Made by a program: the position numbers and the translations under genes. From Tsukamurella sp. 1534 (lineage in GTDB: Bacteria > Actinomycetota > Actinomycetes > Mycobacteriales > Mycobacteriaceae), in assembly GCF_000312385.1 (NCBI RefSeq), contig NZ_HE997626.1:1456572-1520571 (forward strand): DNA of 64,000 bases, in the 5' to 3' direction. Shown here piece after piece: positions 1-7,162 of the stretch. The notes beneath the pieces are model-generated. The model worked only from the letters and a program-made list of their open reading frames with translations. It was not told the DNA's origin and made no database searches. Position 1 is the first letter of the stretch, and the number at the start of each line of letters is the position of its first letter.

Positions 1-384
1 GGCGAGCTGCCCGACGGTCCCGGCTACTTCTACCCGCCGACGCTGCTCACCGGCGTGCGCCCCGGTATGGCCGCCTGCGCGGAGGAGACCTTCGGCCCGG
101 TCGCCGCGGTGATGACGGCGGTCGACGTGGACCACGCCCTCGACCTGGCCAACAACACGCCGTACGGCCTCGCCGCCAGCGTGTGGACGACCGCGGACCG
201 GGGTGAGGCGCTGGCGCGGGAGATCGAGGCCGGGCAGGTGAGCGTCAACGGCATCGTCAAGACCGACCCGCGGCTGCCGAGCGGCGGCATCAAGCGGTCC
301 GGCTACGGCCGGGAACTCGGCCGCGCCGGCATCCACGAGTTCGTCAACGCGCAGCAGGTGTGGATCGGGCCCAAGCGGGCCTGA
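1..384 (+). CDS. Aldehyde dehydrogenase, C-terminal part (succinate-semialdehyde dehydrogenase-like)
   Basis: The reading frame is open from base 1, so the gene begins before the window; about 127 residues remain. It holds the family motif EETFGPV, then LANNTPYGLAASVWT and the end-of-domain block around SVNG, GGIKRSGYGRELG and GIHEFVNAQQVWIG. This last block is most like NAD(P)-dependent succinate-semialdehyde dehydrogenases (GabD type), which oxidise a semialdehyde to the acid in the cytoplasm. The catalytic Cys and the N-terminal cofactor domain lie outside the window. The gene runs toward glmS, with only 13 bases between the two stop codons. The family call is firm; the substrate is inferred. 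Confidence 0.85.
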   Translation, partial: GELPDGPGYFYPPTLLTGVRPGMAACAEETFGPVAAVMTAVDVDHALDLANNTPYGLAASVWTTADRGEALAREIEAGQVSVNGIVKTDPRLPSGGIKRSGYGRELGRAGIHEFVNAQQVWIGPKRA

Positions 385-397
385 TCCACACCGCCCG

Positions 398-2218
398 CTA
401 CTCGACGGTGACCGACTTCGCCAGGTTGCGGGGGCGGTCGATGTTGAGGCCCAGGCTGAGCGCCGCGTAGTAGGCGAGCAGCTGCGTGGGGATCATGAGC
501 AGGATCGGGTCCAACTCAGGCTCGCTCTTGGGCACGGTGAGGACCACCTTGGCCTCGGGCACGTCGACGCCGGGGTTGGTGATCGCCACGATCTCGCCGC
601 CGCGGGCCCCGATCTCGTGCAGCGCACCGACGTTGCGGTCCAGCAGCTCGTCCTCGGGCACGATCGCGACCGTCGGGAGCTCGGGGCTGATCAGGGCCAG
701 CGGGCCGTGCTTGAGCTCGGAGGTCTGGTACGCCTCGGCGTGCCGGTAGCTGATCTCCTTGAACTTCTGCGCACCCTCGCGGGCCGTCGGGTAGCCCCGC
801 ACCCGGCCAACGAAGAACAGGCTGGGAGCCTCGGCCAGCAGCTTCGCGGCGCGGTCGATCTCCTCCGGCATCGCGGTGATCTCGGCGATCTGTGCCGGGA
901 GCGCCTTGAGCGCCTTGACGATCCGCGTCCCGTCGGTGATCGAGAGGTCACGGACCCGGCCCAGGGCGAGCGCCATGAGGGCGAATCCCACCGCCATGTG
1001 AGTGTTGGCCTTGGTGGAGGCGACGGACACCTCGGGGCCGGCGTGCAGGTAGATGCCGCCGGACACCTCGCGGGCGATGGTGGAGCCGACCACGTTCACC
1101 AGGCCGACGATGGTGCCGCCCTTGCGCTTGACCTCCTGCACCGCGAACGCGGTGTCGGCGGTCTCGCCGGACTGGCTGACCGCGACGTACAGGGTGTCGG
1201 GTTCGACAATGGGGTTCCGGTAGCGGAACTCGCTGGCGGGCTCCGCATCTGCAGGGATGCGGGCGAGCTCCTCGATCATCGCGGCGCCCATCTGGCCCAT
1301 GTAGTACGCGCTGCCGCAGCCCAGGATCTTGACCCGCTTGAACCGGCGCAGCGCCTGTGCGTCCAGGTTGAGGCCGTCCAGGCGCGCGGTGGCGAAGCGC
1401 TCGTCGAGCCGGCCGGAGAGCATGCGTTCCAGCGACTGCGGCTGCTCGGCGATCTCCTTGAGCATGAAGTGGCTGTGGTTGCCGAGCTCCAGCTCGTCGG
1501 GGGAGATGTCCACGGTGGTAGCGGATTTGGCGACGGCACGCGCGTCGTCGGCGCTGAACATCCGGAAGCCGGAGGCCGTGACGGTGGCGCACTCCCCGTC
1601 GTCCAGGTGCACCACCTGGCTGGTGTGCCGGACCACGGCGGAGATGTCCGATGCCACGAACATCTCCTTGTCGCCCACGCCGATGATGAGGGGGGAGCCG
1701 TTGCGGGCCACCACGATGCGGTCGGGGTGCTCGATGTCGATGACGGCGAGCGCGTAGGTGCCGCTGAGCCGGTGCAGCGTCTGGCGGACGGCGTCCTCCA
1801 GGGTGTCCGCGCCGCTGCGGGCGATCAGGTGGGCCACGGCCTCGGTGTCGGTGTCGGAGGTGAGCTCCACCCCGTCGGCCTCGAGCTCGACCCGCAGGTC
1901 GCGGGCGTTGTCGATGATGCCGTTGTGCACGACGAAGATCCGCTCGGTGGCGTCGGTGTGCGGGTGCGCGTTGGCCTCCGACGGCGCGCCGTGCGTCGCC
2001 CACCGGGTGTGGCCGATGCCGGTCTTGCCGGCCAGGCGCTTGGGCAGCGCCGCCTCGAGGTCACGGACGCGACCGAGGCTGCGGACGCGGCGGGCGCCCG
2101 ACGGGCCGAGCACGGCGACGCCCGCCGAGTCGTAGCCCCGGTACTCGAGCTGGGTGAGCCCGTCGATGAGGATGTCCACGGCCGTCTGGCCGCCGATGTA
2201 ACCGACGATTCCGCACAT
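398..2218 (-). CDS. glmS: Glutamine-fructose-6-phosphate aminotransferase (isomerizing)
   Basis: Makes glucosamine-6-phosphate from fructose-6-phosphate and glutamine, the first step toward UDP-GlcNAc for peptidoglycan. The 606-residue protein starts MCGIVGYIG, where Cys2 becomes the N-terminal nucleophile of the class II glutaminase domain (roughly residues 1-215). GHTRWATHG and HNGII follow. Two SIS sugar-isomerase domains occupy about 280-420 and 455-600, and the end is PRNLAKSVTVE, typical of GlmS. Length is normal for the family. An AGGAG box lies 11 bases before the ATG. It has its own start 14 bases after the end of the small upstream gene at 2233-2493, so the two may be co-transcribed. 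Confidence 0.97.
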   Translation of the reverse strand: MCGIVGYIGGQTAVDILIDGLTQLEYRGYDSAGVAVLGPSGARRVRSLGRVRDLEAALPKRLAGKTGIGHTRWATHGAPSEANAHPHTDATERIFVVHNGIIDNARDLRVELEADGVELTSDTDTEAVAHLIARSGADTLEDAVRQTLHRLSGTYALAVIDIEHPDRIVVARNGSPLIIGVGDKEMFVASDISAVVRHTSQVVHLDDGECATVTASGFRMFSADDARAVAKSATTVDISPDELELGNHSHFMLKEIAEQPQSLERMLSGRLDERFATARLDGLNLDAQALRRFKRVKILGCGSAYYMGQMGAAMIEELARIPADAEPASEFRYRNPIVEPDTLYVAVSQSGETADTAFAVQEVKRKGGTIVGLVNVVGSTIAREVSGGIYLHAGPEVSVASTKANTHMAVGFALMALALGRVRDLSITDGTRIVKALKALPAQIAEITAMPEEIDRAAKLLAEAPSLFFVGRVRGYPTAREGAQKFKEISYRHAEAYQTSELKHGPLALISPELPTVAIVPEDELLDRNVGALHEIGARGGEIVAITNPGVDVPEAKVVLTVPKSEPELDPILLMIPTQLLAYYAALSLGLNIDRPRNLAKSVTVE

Positions 2219-2232
2219 GTGTCGTGTGGCTC

Positions 2233-2493
2233 CTAGCTGTAGATGAGGCGGCGCAGCTGCCGCTCGGTGAGGTCGGGGGCGGCGACGAGCCGCGTGCGCA
2301 GCTCGTCGGTCAGGGTCGCGAAGATCTCCGCGTTCTTCGCCCCTCGGCCCTGCAGGGAACGGTGCCGGCGCCGCACGAACTCCTCGACGGGTTCGGAGTA
2401 GTACGCGGTGACGTCGTCAATGACGCGCACGGCCTCGGCGGCGGTGAGCCCCGTGGTGCGCGCGATGTGGTCGACGAGGTCGCTGTCCGGCAC
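2233..2493 (-). CDS. Small conserved-looking protein upstream of glmS, unknown function
   Basis: I do not recognise this 86-residue protein. The open frame extends further upstream, but the GTG at 2493 has a good GGAAG box nine bases before it and leaves room for the promoter region shared with the divergent XRE gene. The protein is charged and mostly helical by eye, with DHIARTTGLTAAEAVRVIDD near the N terminus and ERQLRRLIYS at the end; no cysteines, signal peptide or membrane segment are visible. It sits 14 bases before glmS on the same strand, suggesting co-transcription. The start and coding status are inferred from the ribosome-binding site and codon pattern. Confidence 0.6.
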   Translation of the reverse strand: MPDSDLVDHIARTTGLTAAEAVRVIDDVTAYYSEPVEEFVRRRHRSLQGRGAKNAEIFATLTDELRTRLVAAPDLTERQLRRLIYS

Positions 2494-2595
2494 GACGTCG
2501 ATCTTCCGGTGCTGCGGTGTCGGTGTCAATTTCCTGCCCGGATTCGGGCAGGAACGTGTCGCATTCGACGGGTCGACGGGGATGGCGGGCACGAA

Positions 2596-2636
2596 TGTCA
2601 AGGGCTCTTGACAGAAGATGTCAAGAATGCTTGACT
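2596..2636. promoter_or_regulatory. Tandem inverted-repeat operator GTCAAG-N4-CTTGAC (two copies)
   Basis: Two copies of GTCAAG-N4-CTTGAC occur at 2597-2612 and 2620-2635, with starts 23 bases apart, so the two dyads are about two helical turns apart. The second ends eight bases before the GTG of the XRE gene at 2644. TTGACA at 2608-2613 lies within the first dyad, and 17 bases later TTGACT (2631-2636) occupies the -10 position, so a bound repressor would cover the promoter. The likeliest binder is the adjacent XRE protein, giving autoregulation; it may also control the divergent small gene and glmS. Confidence 0.75.
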
Positions 2637-2643
2637 TCGTGCT

Positions 2644-2862
2644 GTGGAGGACGACGCGAATCCGGTGCGCATGCGACGCCGGGCACGGCGGATCACGCAG
2701 GCGGACCTGGCCGGGGAGGTCGGCGTCAGCAGGCAGACCGTCGTGTCGGTGGAGAAGGGCGACTACGCGCCCAGCGTGTACCTCGCGCTGAGGATCGCGC
2801 GGGCGTTGGAGTCCACGGTCGAGGAACTGTTCCCGCTGGAGGAGGCGAGCCATGTCGAGTGA
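2644..2862 (+). CDS. XRE-family helix-turn-helix regulator, small single-domain type
   Basis: A 72-residue DNA-binding protein that is little more than one HTH_3 domain: VRMRRRARRITQADLAGEVG, then SRQTVVSVEKGDYAPS as turn and recognition helix, then LALRIARALESTVEELFPLE. This compact form is common where the partner gene encodes a membrane protein, as here. It starts at GTG 2644, directly after the double operator. Its 3' end overlaps the next gene by 11 bases, so the two are translationally coupled. It probably represses its own operon; the signal is unknown. Confidence 0.88.
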   Translation: MEDDANPVRMRRRARRITQADLAGEVGVSRQTVVSVEKGDYAPSVYLALRIARALESTVEELFPLEEASHVE

Positions 2863-3373
2863 GATGTCGGTCGAGGACCGCGTGGAGGGGTTCATCCTGG
2901 CCCCGTCGGACCCCGCCTGGGGCGACGAGCGCAACCGGGACGAGTACTATCGCGCCGCCACCATCGGCCAGTTCTGGTGCACCTACGCGTTCGTGCTGGT
3001 GGCGATCATCGCGGCGTTGCAGGGCGCCGCGGCGGCGTCGCTCGCGGCGATGATCCTGCCGGGCGTCATCACCCTGGCGATGTTCCGCTACTGCCGGCGC
3101 CGCGGGGTCGCGTACGCCCAGCTCACCGCCGCGTTCTCGAAAGGGCGCCGGAAGCTGATCGTGCTCGCCACCGTGGTCCCGCTCATCGTCGTGTGGCTGG
3201 GGGCGATGGCGGTGGGGGCCGACTACTTCGACACCGACCCGAGCAGCCTGTTCGGCGCCGTCGTGGGCGCCGCCTTCGGGATCGGGGTGGTGATCGGCGC
3301 GGCCGCGTGGGTGAAGCACCGGGAGAAGCGGCAGGACGCGCGCGCCGCCGAGGACGACGACGTCTTCGAGTAA
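2852..3373 (+). CDS. Four-helix membrane protein coupled to the XRE regulator
   Basis: A 173-residue integral membrane protein of unknown function. After about 37 soluble residues there are hydrophobic segments near 38-56, 60-76, 100-120 and 133-152, with a basic loop RYCRRRG between the second and third and an acidic tail AAEDDDVFE. The ATG lies inside the XRE gene, so expression depends on it. XRE plus small membrane protein pairs are frequent in actinobacteria, and the membrane partner is often thought to sense the envelope or sequester the regulator; nothing in this sequence settles that. No enzyme motif was seen. Confidence 0.75.
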   Translation: MSSEMSVEDRVEGFILAPSDPAWGDERNRDEYYRAATIGQFWCTYAFVLVAIIAALQGAAAASLAAMILPGVITLAMFRYCRRRGVAYAQLTAAFSKGRRKLIVLATVVPLIVVWLGAMAVGADYFDTDPSSLFGAVVGAAFGIGVVIGAAAWVKHREKRQDARAAEDDDVFE

Positions 3374-3388
3374 CGGGCCCCGGGTGGG

Positions 3389-3394
3389 TACCCT
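3389..3394 (+). promoter_or_regulatory. -10 hexamer for leaderless gtrA transcript
   Basis: TACCCT fits TANNNT and ends eight bases before the GTG at 3403, so transcription would begin at or within a base or two of the start codon. Confidence 0.55.
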
Positions 3395-3402
3395 GAACCT
3401 CC

Positions 3403-3852
3403 GTGACCACATCTGACGCCCCGGAACAGGGAGAGCATCGGGAACACCTCGATCTCAAGACCCAGCTCATCCGGTTCGTGCTCACGGGCGGGTTCTCGGC
3501 GATCGTCGACTTCGGCATCACGCTGATCCTGGGCAAGGGGCTGGGGCTCGACGAAGCGCTCGCGAAGACCATCGGCTTCATCTGCGGCACCACCACGGCG
3601 TACCTGCTGAACCGGCGCTGGACGTTCAAGGCGGCCCCGTCGACCAAGCGGCTCATCGCGGTGTGGGCGCTGTACATCGCCATGTACGGGGTGCAGCTGG
3701 GCATCTACATGGCCTTCTACCACCTGTTCCCGCCGCCGGAGGACGGCATCGGCAGCTACGTCAATCGCCTGATCGGGTTCGTGCTCGCGCAGGGTACGGC
3801 GACGGTCGTCAACTTCATCGTGCAGCGCACGGTGATCTTCCGATTGATGTGA
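3403..3852 (+). CDS. GtrA-family membrane protein (Rv3789-like)
   Basis: A 149-residue GtrA protein with four predicted membrane helices; KTQLIRFVLTGGFSAIVDF opens the first, the signature AYLLNRRWTF follows the second, and NFIVQRTVIFRLM closes the protein. GtrA proteins act with polyprenyl-phosphate sugars, as flippases or anchors for membrane glycosyltransferases. The sequence recalls mycobacterial Rv3789, which is linked to decaprenyl-phosphoryl-arabinose in arabinan synthesis (from memory). Its stop codon overlaps the start of the GT-C glycosyltransferase at 3849, so the two are coupled and probably act in one pathway. The start GTG 3403 is favoured by the TACCCT hexamer eight bases upstream. 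Confidence 0.85.
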   Translation: MTTSDAPEQGEHREHLDLKTQLIRFVLTGGFSAIVDFGITLILGKGLGLDEALAKTIGFICGTTTAYLLNRRWTFKAAPSTKRLIAVWALYIAMYGVQLGIYMAFYHLFPPPEDGIGSYVNRLIGFVLAQGTATVVNFIVQRTVIFRLM

Positions 3853-5423
3853 GGCGCGCTGCACCCTGGGCGCTCGCCCTTCTCGGAATCCTGCTGTCGC
3901 TGTGGCACGGCGGCAGGCCGTCGGTCTGGTTCGACGAACTGGCCACGGGGTCGGCGGTGGACCGCTCGCCCGGCGAGATGTGGCGGATGCTCGGCCACAT
4001 CGACGCGGTGCACGGCCTCTACTACTACGCGCTGAAACTCTTCACCCTGCCGCTCGGTCTCGACGAGGCGTCGCTGCGCGCGTTCTCGGCCGTGGGCGTG
4101 GGCGTCGCGACGGCCGCGTGCTACGCGCTCGCGCGCCGGCTCGGCGGAGACGCCCTCGCGCTGGTCGCGGGAGTCGTCGCGCTGGTCCTGCCGCGGATCA
4201 CCTGGTCCGGCGTGGAGGCGCGCTCCTACTCCTGGGTGATCGCCGCGGCGGCGCTCGTGCTCATCGCCGCGCACCGCGCGGCCGCGTCGGGCCGCCGGCG
4301 TGATTGGGTCGGCTACGGCGCCGCGCTCGTGCTCGCGACGGCGCTGTTCCTCTACTCGGCCACGATGGCGGCCGCGGTCGTCGTGGCGATCGCGTGGACG
4401 GCGACCGATGAGCGCCGCGCGCGGCTGAAGCAGGCCCTCATCGCGTCCGCGGCGGCGGTGCTGATCGCAAGCCCCGTCGCGGTCCTCGCCGCCACCCAGC
4501 GCGATCAGGTGTCGTGGCTGCAGTGGCCCGGCTGGATGATCTTCCAGAACGTCCTCGTCGACCAGTGGTTCGATCACTCCTACGCCTTCGCCGTCGCGGC
4601 GTGGCTCGTGCTCGCGGCCGCCGGCGTGCTGTGGTGGCGGCGCGGCGTCCCGTCGGACCTGGTGCCCGCGCTGCGCTGGGGCGTGACCGCGGCGCTCGTG
4701 CCGCTCGCGGTGATCCTGCTGGTGTCCACGGTGGCCCCGTCGTACGTGGGGCGGTACGTCAGCTTCACCGTGCCCGGTGTGGTGCTGGTGCTCGCGGCGG
4801 CGGTGACCACGCTGGCGCGCGCACTCCCGCGCCCGCGGCTCGTGGCTGCGGGTGTGCTGGCCGTGCTCGCGGTGACCGCGATCCCGGGGTACCTGTGGCA
4901 GCACAGCCCGCTGTCGAAGCCCGGCGGCAGCGATTTCAGCTACGCGGCCCGGTACATCCGCGATAACGCGCGGCCGGGGGACTGCGTGTTCTTCCAGGTG
5001 CAGCCGAGCTGGGCGTACCCGTCGCTGCGGATCGCGCACGACGGGCTGCCGGGGATGTTCGACGGCCTGCGCGACATGGGGAACGACGGTGACCGCCGCG
5101 TCGACGGCAAGCTCTGGGACAGGGAGAAGGGCGTCAACCAGTGGGCGTCGTGGGCGGCCGACAACTGCACTGCCGCATGGGTTCTCACCGACGCCGATCG
5201 CCCCGACGAGGACTTCCGGCAGGAGAACGGGAACCTGTGGTGGACCTTCCGCCCGTCGCAGTTCATGGGGACCGACATGCAGGTGTCGCTGGACTACGGC
5301 GGCCTCGCGGTGGTGCACCAGGAGCAGTTCCACATCCTGCAGGTGGTCCGGCTGGTGCGACCCGAGCCCGCCGTGGGCCCCGACCCGCAGCCCCTCCCCA
5401 TCACCCACCACCGCTACTGGTGA
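3849..5423 (+). CDS. GT-C fold polyprenyl-phosphate-dependent glycosyltransferase (family 39-like)
   Basis: A 524-residue multi-pass protein. The first periplasmic loop carries VWFDELATG, with the Asp-Glu pair placed as the catalytic acids of GT-C enzymes, and AVHGLYYYALKLFTLPLG then follows, as in PMT-type mannosyltransferases. About nine to ten hydrophobic helices run to near residue 365, followed by a soluble periplasmic domain (SYAARYIRDNARPGDCVFF onward). It should transfer a sugar from a polyprenyl-phosphate donor to a wall or lipid acceptor outside the membrane. The GTG overlaps the gtrA stop by four bases (GTGA), pointing to a shared role in arabinan or mannan assembly. The sugar and acceptor are not readable from the sequence. 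Confidence 0.8.
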   Translation: MRRAAPWALALLGILLSLWHGGRPSVWFDELATGSAVDRSPGEMWRMLGHIDAVHGLYYYALKLFTLPLGLDEASLRAFSAVGVGVATAACYALARRLGGDALALVAGVVALVLPRITWSGVEARSYSWVIAAAALVLIAAHRAAASGRRRDWVGYGAALVLATALFLYSATMAAAVVVAIAWTATDERRARLKQALIASAAAVLIASPVAVLAATQRDQVSWLQWPGWMIFQNVLVDQWFDHSYAFAVAAWLVLAAAGVLWWRRGVPSDLVPALRWGVTAALVPLAVILLVSTVAPSYVGRYVSFTVPGVVLVLAAAVTTLARALPRPRLVAAGVLAVLAVTAIPGYLWQHSPLSKPGGSDFSYAARYIRDNARPGDCVFFQVQPSWAYPSLRIAHDGLPGMFDGLRDMGNDGDRRVDGKLWDREKGVNQWASWAADNCTAAWVLTDADRPDEDFRQENGNLWWTFRPSQFMGTDMQVSLDYGGLAVVHQEQFHILQVVRLVRPEPAVGPDPQPLPITHHRYW

Positions 5424-5429
5424 CGCCGA

Positions 5430-6041
5430 TCAGCCCGCGATCATCGCGCACGACAACGCGACGATGAGGGCCGCGGAAACGAGCCCGGAGAGCCTCCTGC
5501 CTGCGCCGCTGAGGATCCTGCGCCCCACGACCCCACCCACGGACGCGATGAACGCCTGCCACGTCAGGGACCCGAGCAGGACGGCGGCGATGTAGAGGAG
5601 GTTGGCGGATGCCGACCCTGCCCCTACTCCGCCTCCGAGAACCAGCGCGGTGAAATACAGGAGCGGCCATGGGTTGACCATCGTGAGGGTGAAGAGGCTG
5701 ACGAACACACGCCTCGGCGTCAGCGCGGTACCGCCCTCTGCGCCGTCGCCTTCTGCGGGGCGCAGAGCGCGGGCGGCGATGTAGAGCGCCATCGCGATGA
5801 GGACGGCACCCGCGGCGATGCGCAGATGCCCCTCGACCGGCGCGATCACGCGTGCCGCGGCGGCGCCTGCGAACACGGCGACGGCCGCGTACACCGCGTC
5901 GGCGACCGCCGCTCCCAGTGCGCCCCAGAGCGCTGTGCGGATCGAACTCCGGGCCGCGATACCGATCAGCAGGATTGCGAACGGGCCCAGCGGCATGGCG
6001 AGCGCGAACCCGGCGACGTAGCCGCTGAGGAGGGTGTCCAT
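5430..6041 (-). CDS. LysE-family exporter
   Basis: A 203-residue membrane protein of the LysE/RhtB exporter family, which expels amino acids or related small solutes. The N terminus reads GYVAGFALAMPLGPFAILL, with the PLGP signature of the family; five or six helices follow, with TMVNPWPLLYF (the conserved Asn-Pro of the fourth segment) near residue 120. The ATG has a GGAAGG box seven bases upstream. It ends only six bases from the convergent glycosyltransferase. The substrate is unknown. A second LysE gene lies at 13368-14012. Confidence 0.87.
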   Translation of the reverse strand: MDTLLSGYVAGFALAMPLGPFAILLIGIAARSSIRTALWGALGAAVADAVYAAVAVFAGAAAARVIAPVEGHLRIAAGAVLIAMALYIAARALRPAEGDGAEGGTALTPRRVFVSLFTLTMVNPWPLLYFTALVLGGGVGAGSASANLLYIAAVLLGSLTWQAFIASVGGVVGRRILSGAGRRLSGLVSAALIVALSCAMIAG

Positions 6042-6151
6042 ACCGCCTTCCGGGTCGAGACCGGCGTCGATCGTTAATAACGTCAGGGAAGGAATTGAGA
6101 TTCCGGGCGGAACGGTTCAGCATTCGGGAGGCTCGTTCAGCTGCGCGCGAT

Positions 6152-6195
6152 CTCCGGTCACGAACCCCCGCGAAAGGCGGGGTTCGTGACCGGAG
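6152..6195. repeat. Perfect 17-bp stem hairpin, copy 1 of a repeated element
   Basis: Arms 6152-6168 and 6179-6195 are perfect complements (CTCCGGTCACGAACCCC), with a ten-base loop. The hairpin begins nine bases past the stop of the AbiEi/DUF559 gene (minus strand) and may act as its terminator, though no T-run follows. The right arm recurs at 7142-7159 on the other side of that gene in the same orientation. Confidence 0.8.
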
Positions 6196-6203
6196 TTCGT
6201 GGT

Positions 6204-7073
6204 TCAGGCCGCTCGCCCTGCCAGCGTCTCGGCGAGTGTGGTGATCACGCCCTCCGGATCCTCGGCCAGGTGATGCCAGGAGAAGTTCAACACCGACCAG
6301 CCCGCGGAGCTCAGTGCGTTCGACTTGTCCTGGTCCCGCATCCAGCGGGATCGGGAACGGTGGAACGCCCAGCCGTTGATCTCCACCGCGAGACGCGATT
6401 CCGGGAACGCGAAATCGATCGACCACCCACGGAAGGGTGCCTGCGCGGTCCATCCCGTGATGCCGTGGAGCCGCAGCAACTCCACGAACAGGCGCTCGGC
6501 CTCGGACTCGGTGTCGCCCGCCGCGACGGCGAACACCTCGCGCGCCCGGCAGATCCCCCGCGCGCCCGCGTTCCTGCCCAGGGCCGCCTCGAGATCGGCG
6601 AGCGTGACCGCCTGCTGCTGGAGAGCGCGGTCCATGATCCGCGCGTCGCACACCTCGAGGACGGAGAGCGGCTTCCGGGTGACGGACAATCCGCCGACCT
6701 CGGTCACGTCAGCGGGATCCAACCACCGCCGCCGCGTCTCGATCCGGTAGCCCGCGCACGAGCGGAGTCGGCGCTCCGTGGGAACCGTGACCGTGATCTC
6801 GCCGGGTGGTTCGTCGAGCAGTCCGTGCCAGAACAGCGCGGTGCGTCGATCGGCGGCGCCGCCCGCGAGAAGCACGCCGATCCGCACGCCCGTGCGATCG
6901 GTGTGTGGATGATGGGTCGTGCGGAACAGCCCGCGAGCGACCCGGATCAGTTCTCCGGAAGCGAGCCTCGACGAGATCATGAGGTCGGTGACGCCCACCG
7001 CCCGCAATTGGGCGAGAGTCGCGACCCCGTCCTGGTCCGCGAACACCTCTGCAGCGTGCTTCCACATACCCAT
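6204..7073 (-). CDS. AbiEi-type N-domain plus DUF559 (Vsr-like) C-domain protein
   Basis: A 289-residue protein with two parts. Residues 1-60 form a winged-helix segment (GVATLAQLRAVGVTDLMISS, then ARGLFRTTHHP) like AbiEi antitoxins. Residues about 195-285 form a DUF559 restriction-endonuclease-fold domain, with ESEAERLFVELLRLHGI, then IDFAFPESRLAVEINGW and the acidic or basic residues expected in the active site (E, D, E-x-N), ending in SWHHLAEDPEGV. Such proteins are frequent in Mycobacteriales and often annotated as type IV toxin-antitoxin components without proof. No AbiEii nucleotidyltransferase partner is adjacent, so a classical AbiE pair is absent. Related hairpins lie on both sides. 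Confidence 0.82.
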   Translation of the reverse strand: MGMWKHAAEVFADQDGVATLAQLRAVGVTDLMISSRLASGELIRVARGLFRTTHHPHTDRTGVRIGVLLAGGAADRRTALFWHGLLDEPPGEITVTVPTERRLRSCAGYRIETRRRWLDPADVTEVGGLSVTRKPLSVLEVCDARIMDRALQQQAVTLADLEAALGRNAGARGICRAREVFAVAAGDTESEAERLFVELLRLHGITGWTAQAPFRGWSIDFAFPESRLAVEINGWAFHRSRSRWMRDQDKSNALSSAGWSVLNFSWHHLAEDPEGVITTLAETLAGRAA

Positions 7074-7111
7074 TGGACGCAGCAGGAGCGACCTTGGTTC
7101 CGGCGCGGCAG

Positions 7112-7159
7112 AACTTCGGTCACTGAACCCCGGAGAACAGAGGGTTCGTGACCGGAGTT
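7112..7159. repeat. Imperfect hairpin, copy 2 of the repeated element
   Basis: Left arm 7112-7130 (AACTTCGGTCACTGAACCC) and right arm 7142-7159 (GGGTTCGTGACCGGAGTT) pair with one inserted T and one G-T. The right arm is identical to the one at 6180-6197. It lies just past the stop of the acyl-CoA ligase gene (minus strand), where it could terminate that transcript. Confidence 0.75.
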
Positions 7160-7162
7160 TCG

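Noticed and set aside
2494-2934. N-terminal extension of the small gene before glmS
   Set aside because: It would cross the double operator and part of the XRE gene; GTG 2493 has a good ribosome-binding site.
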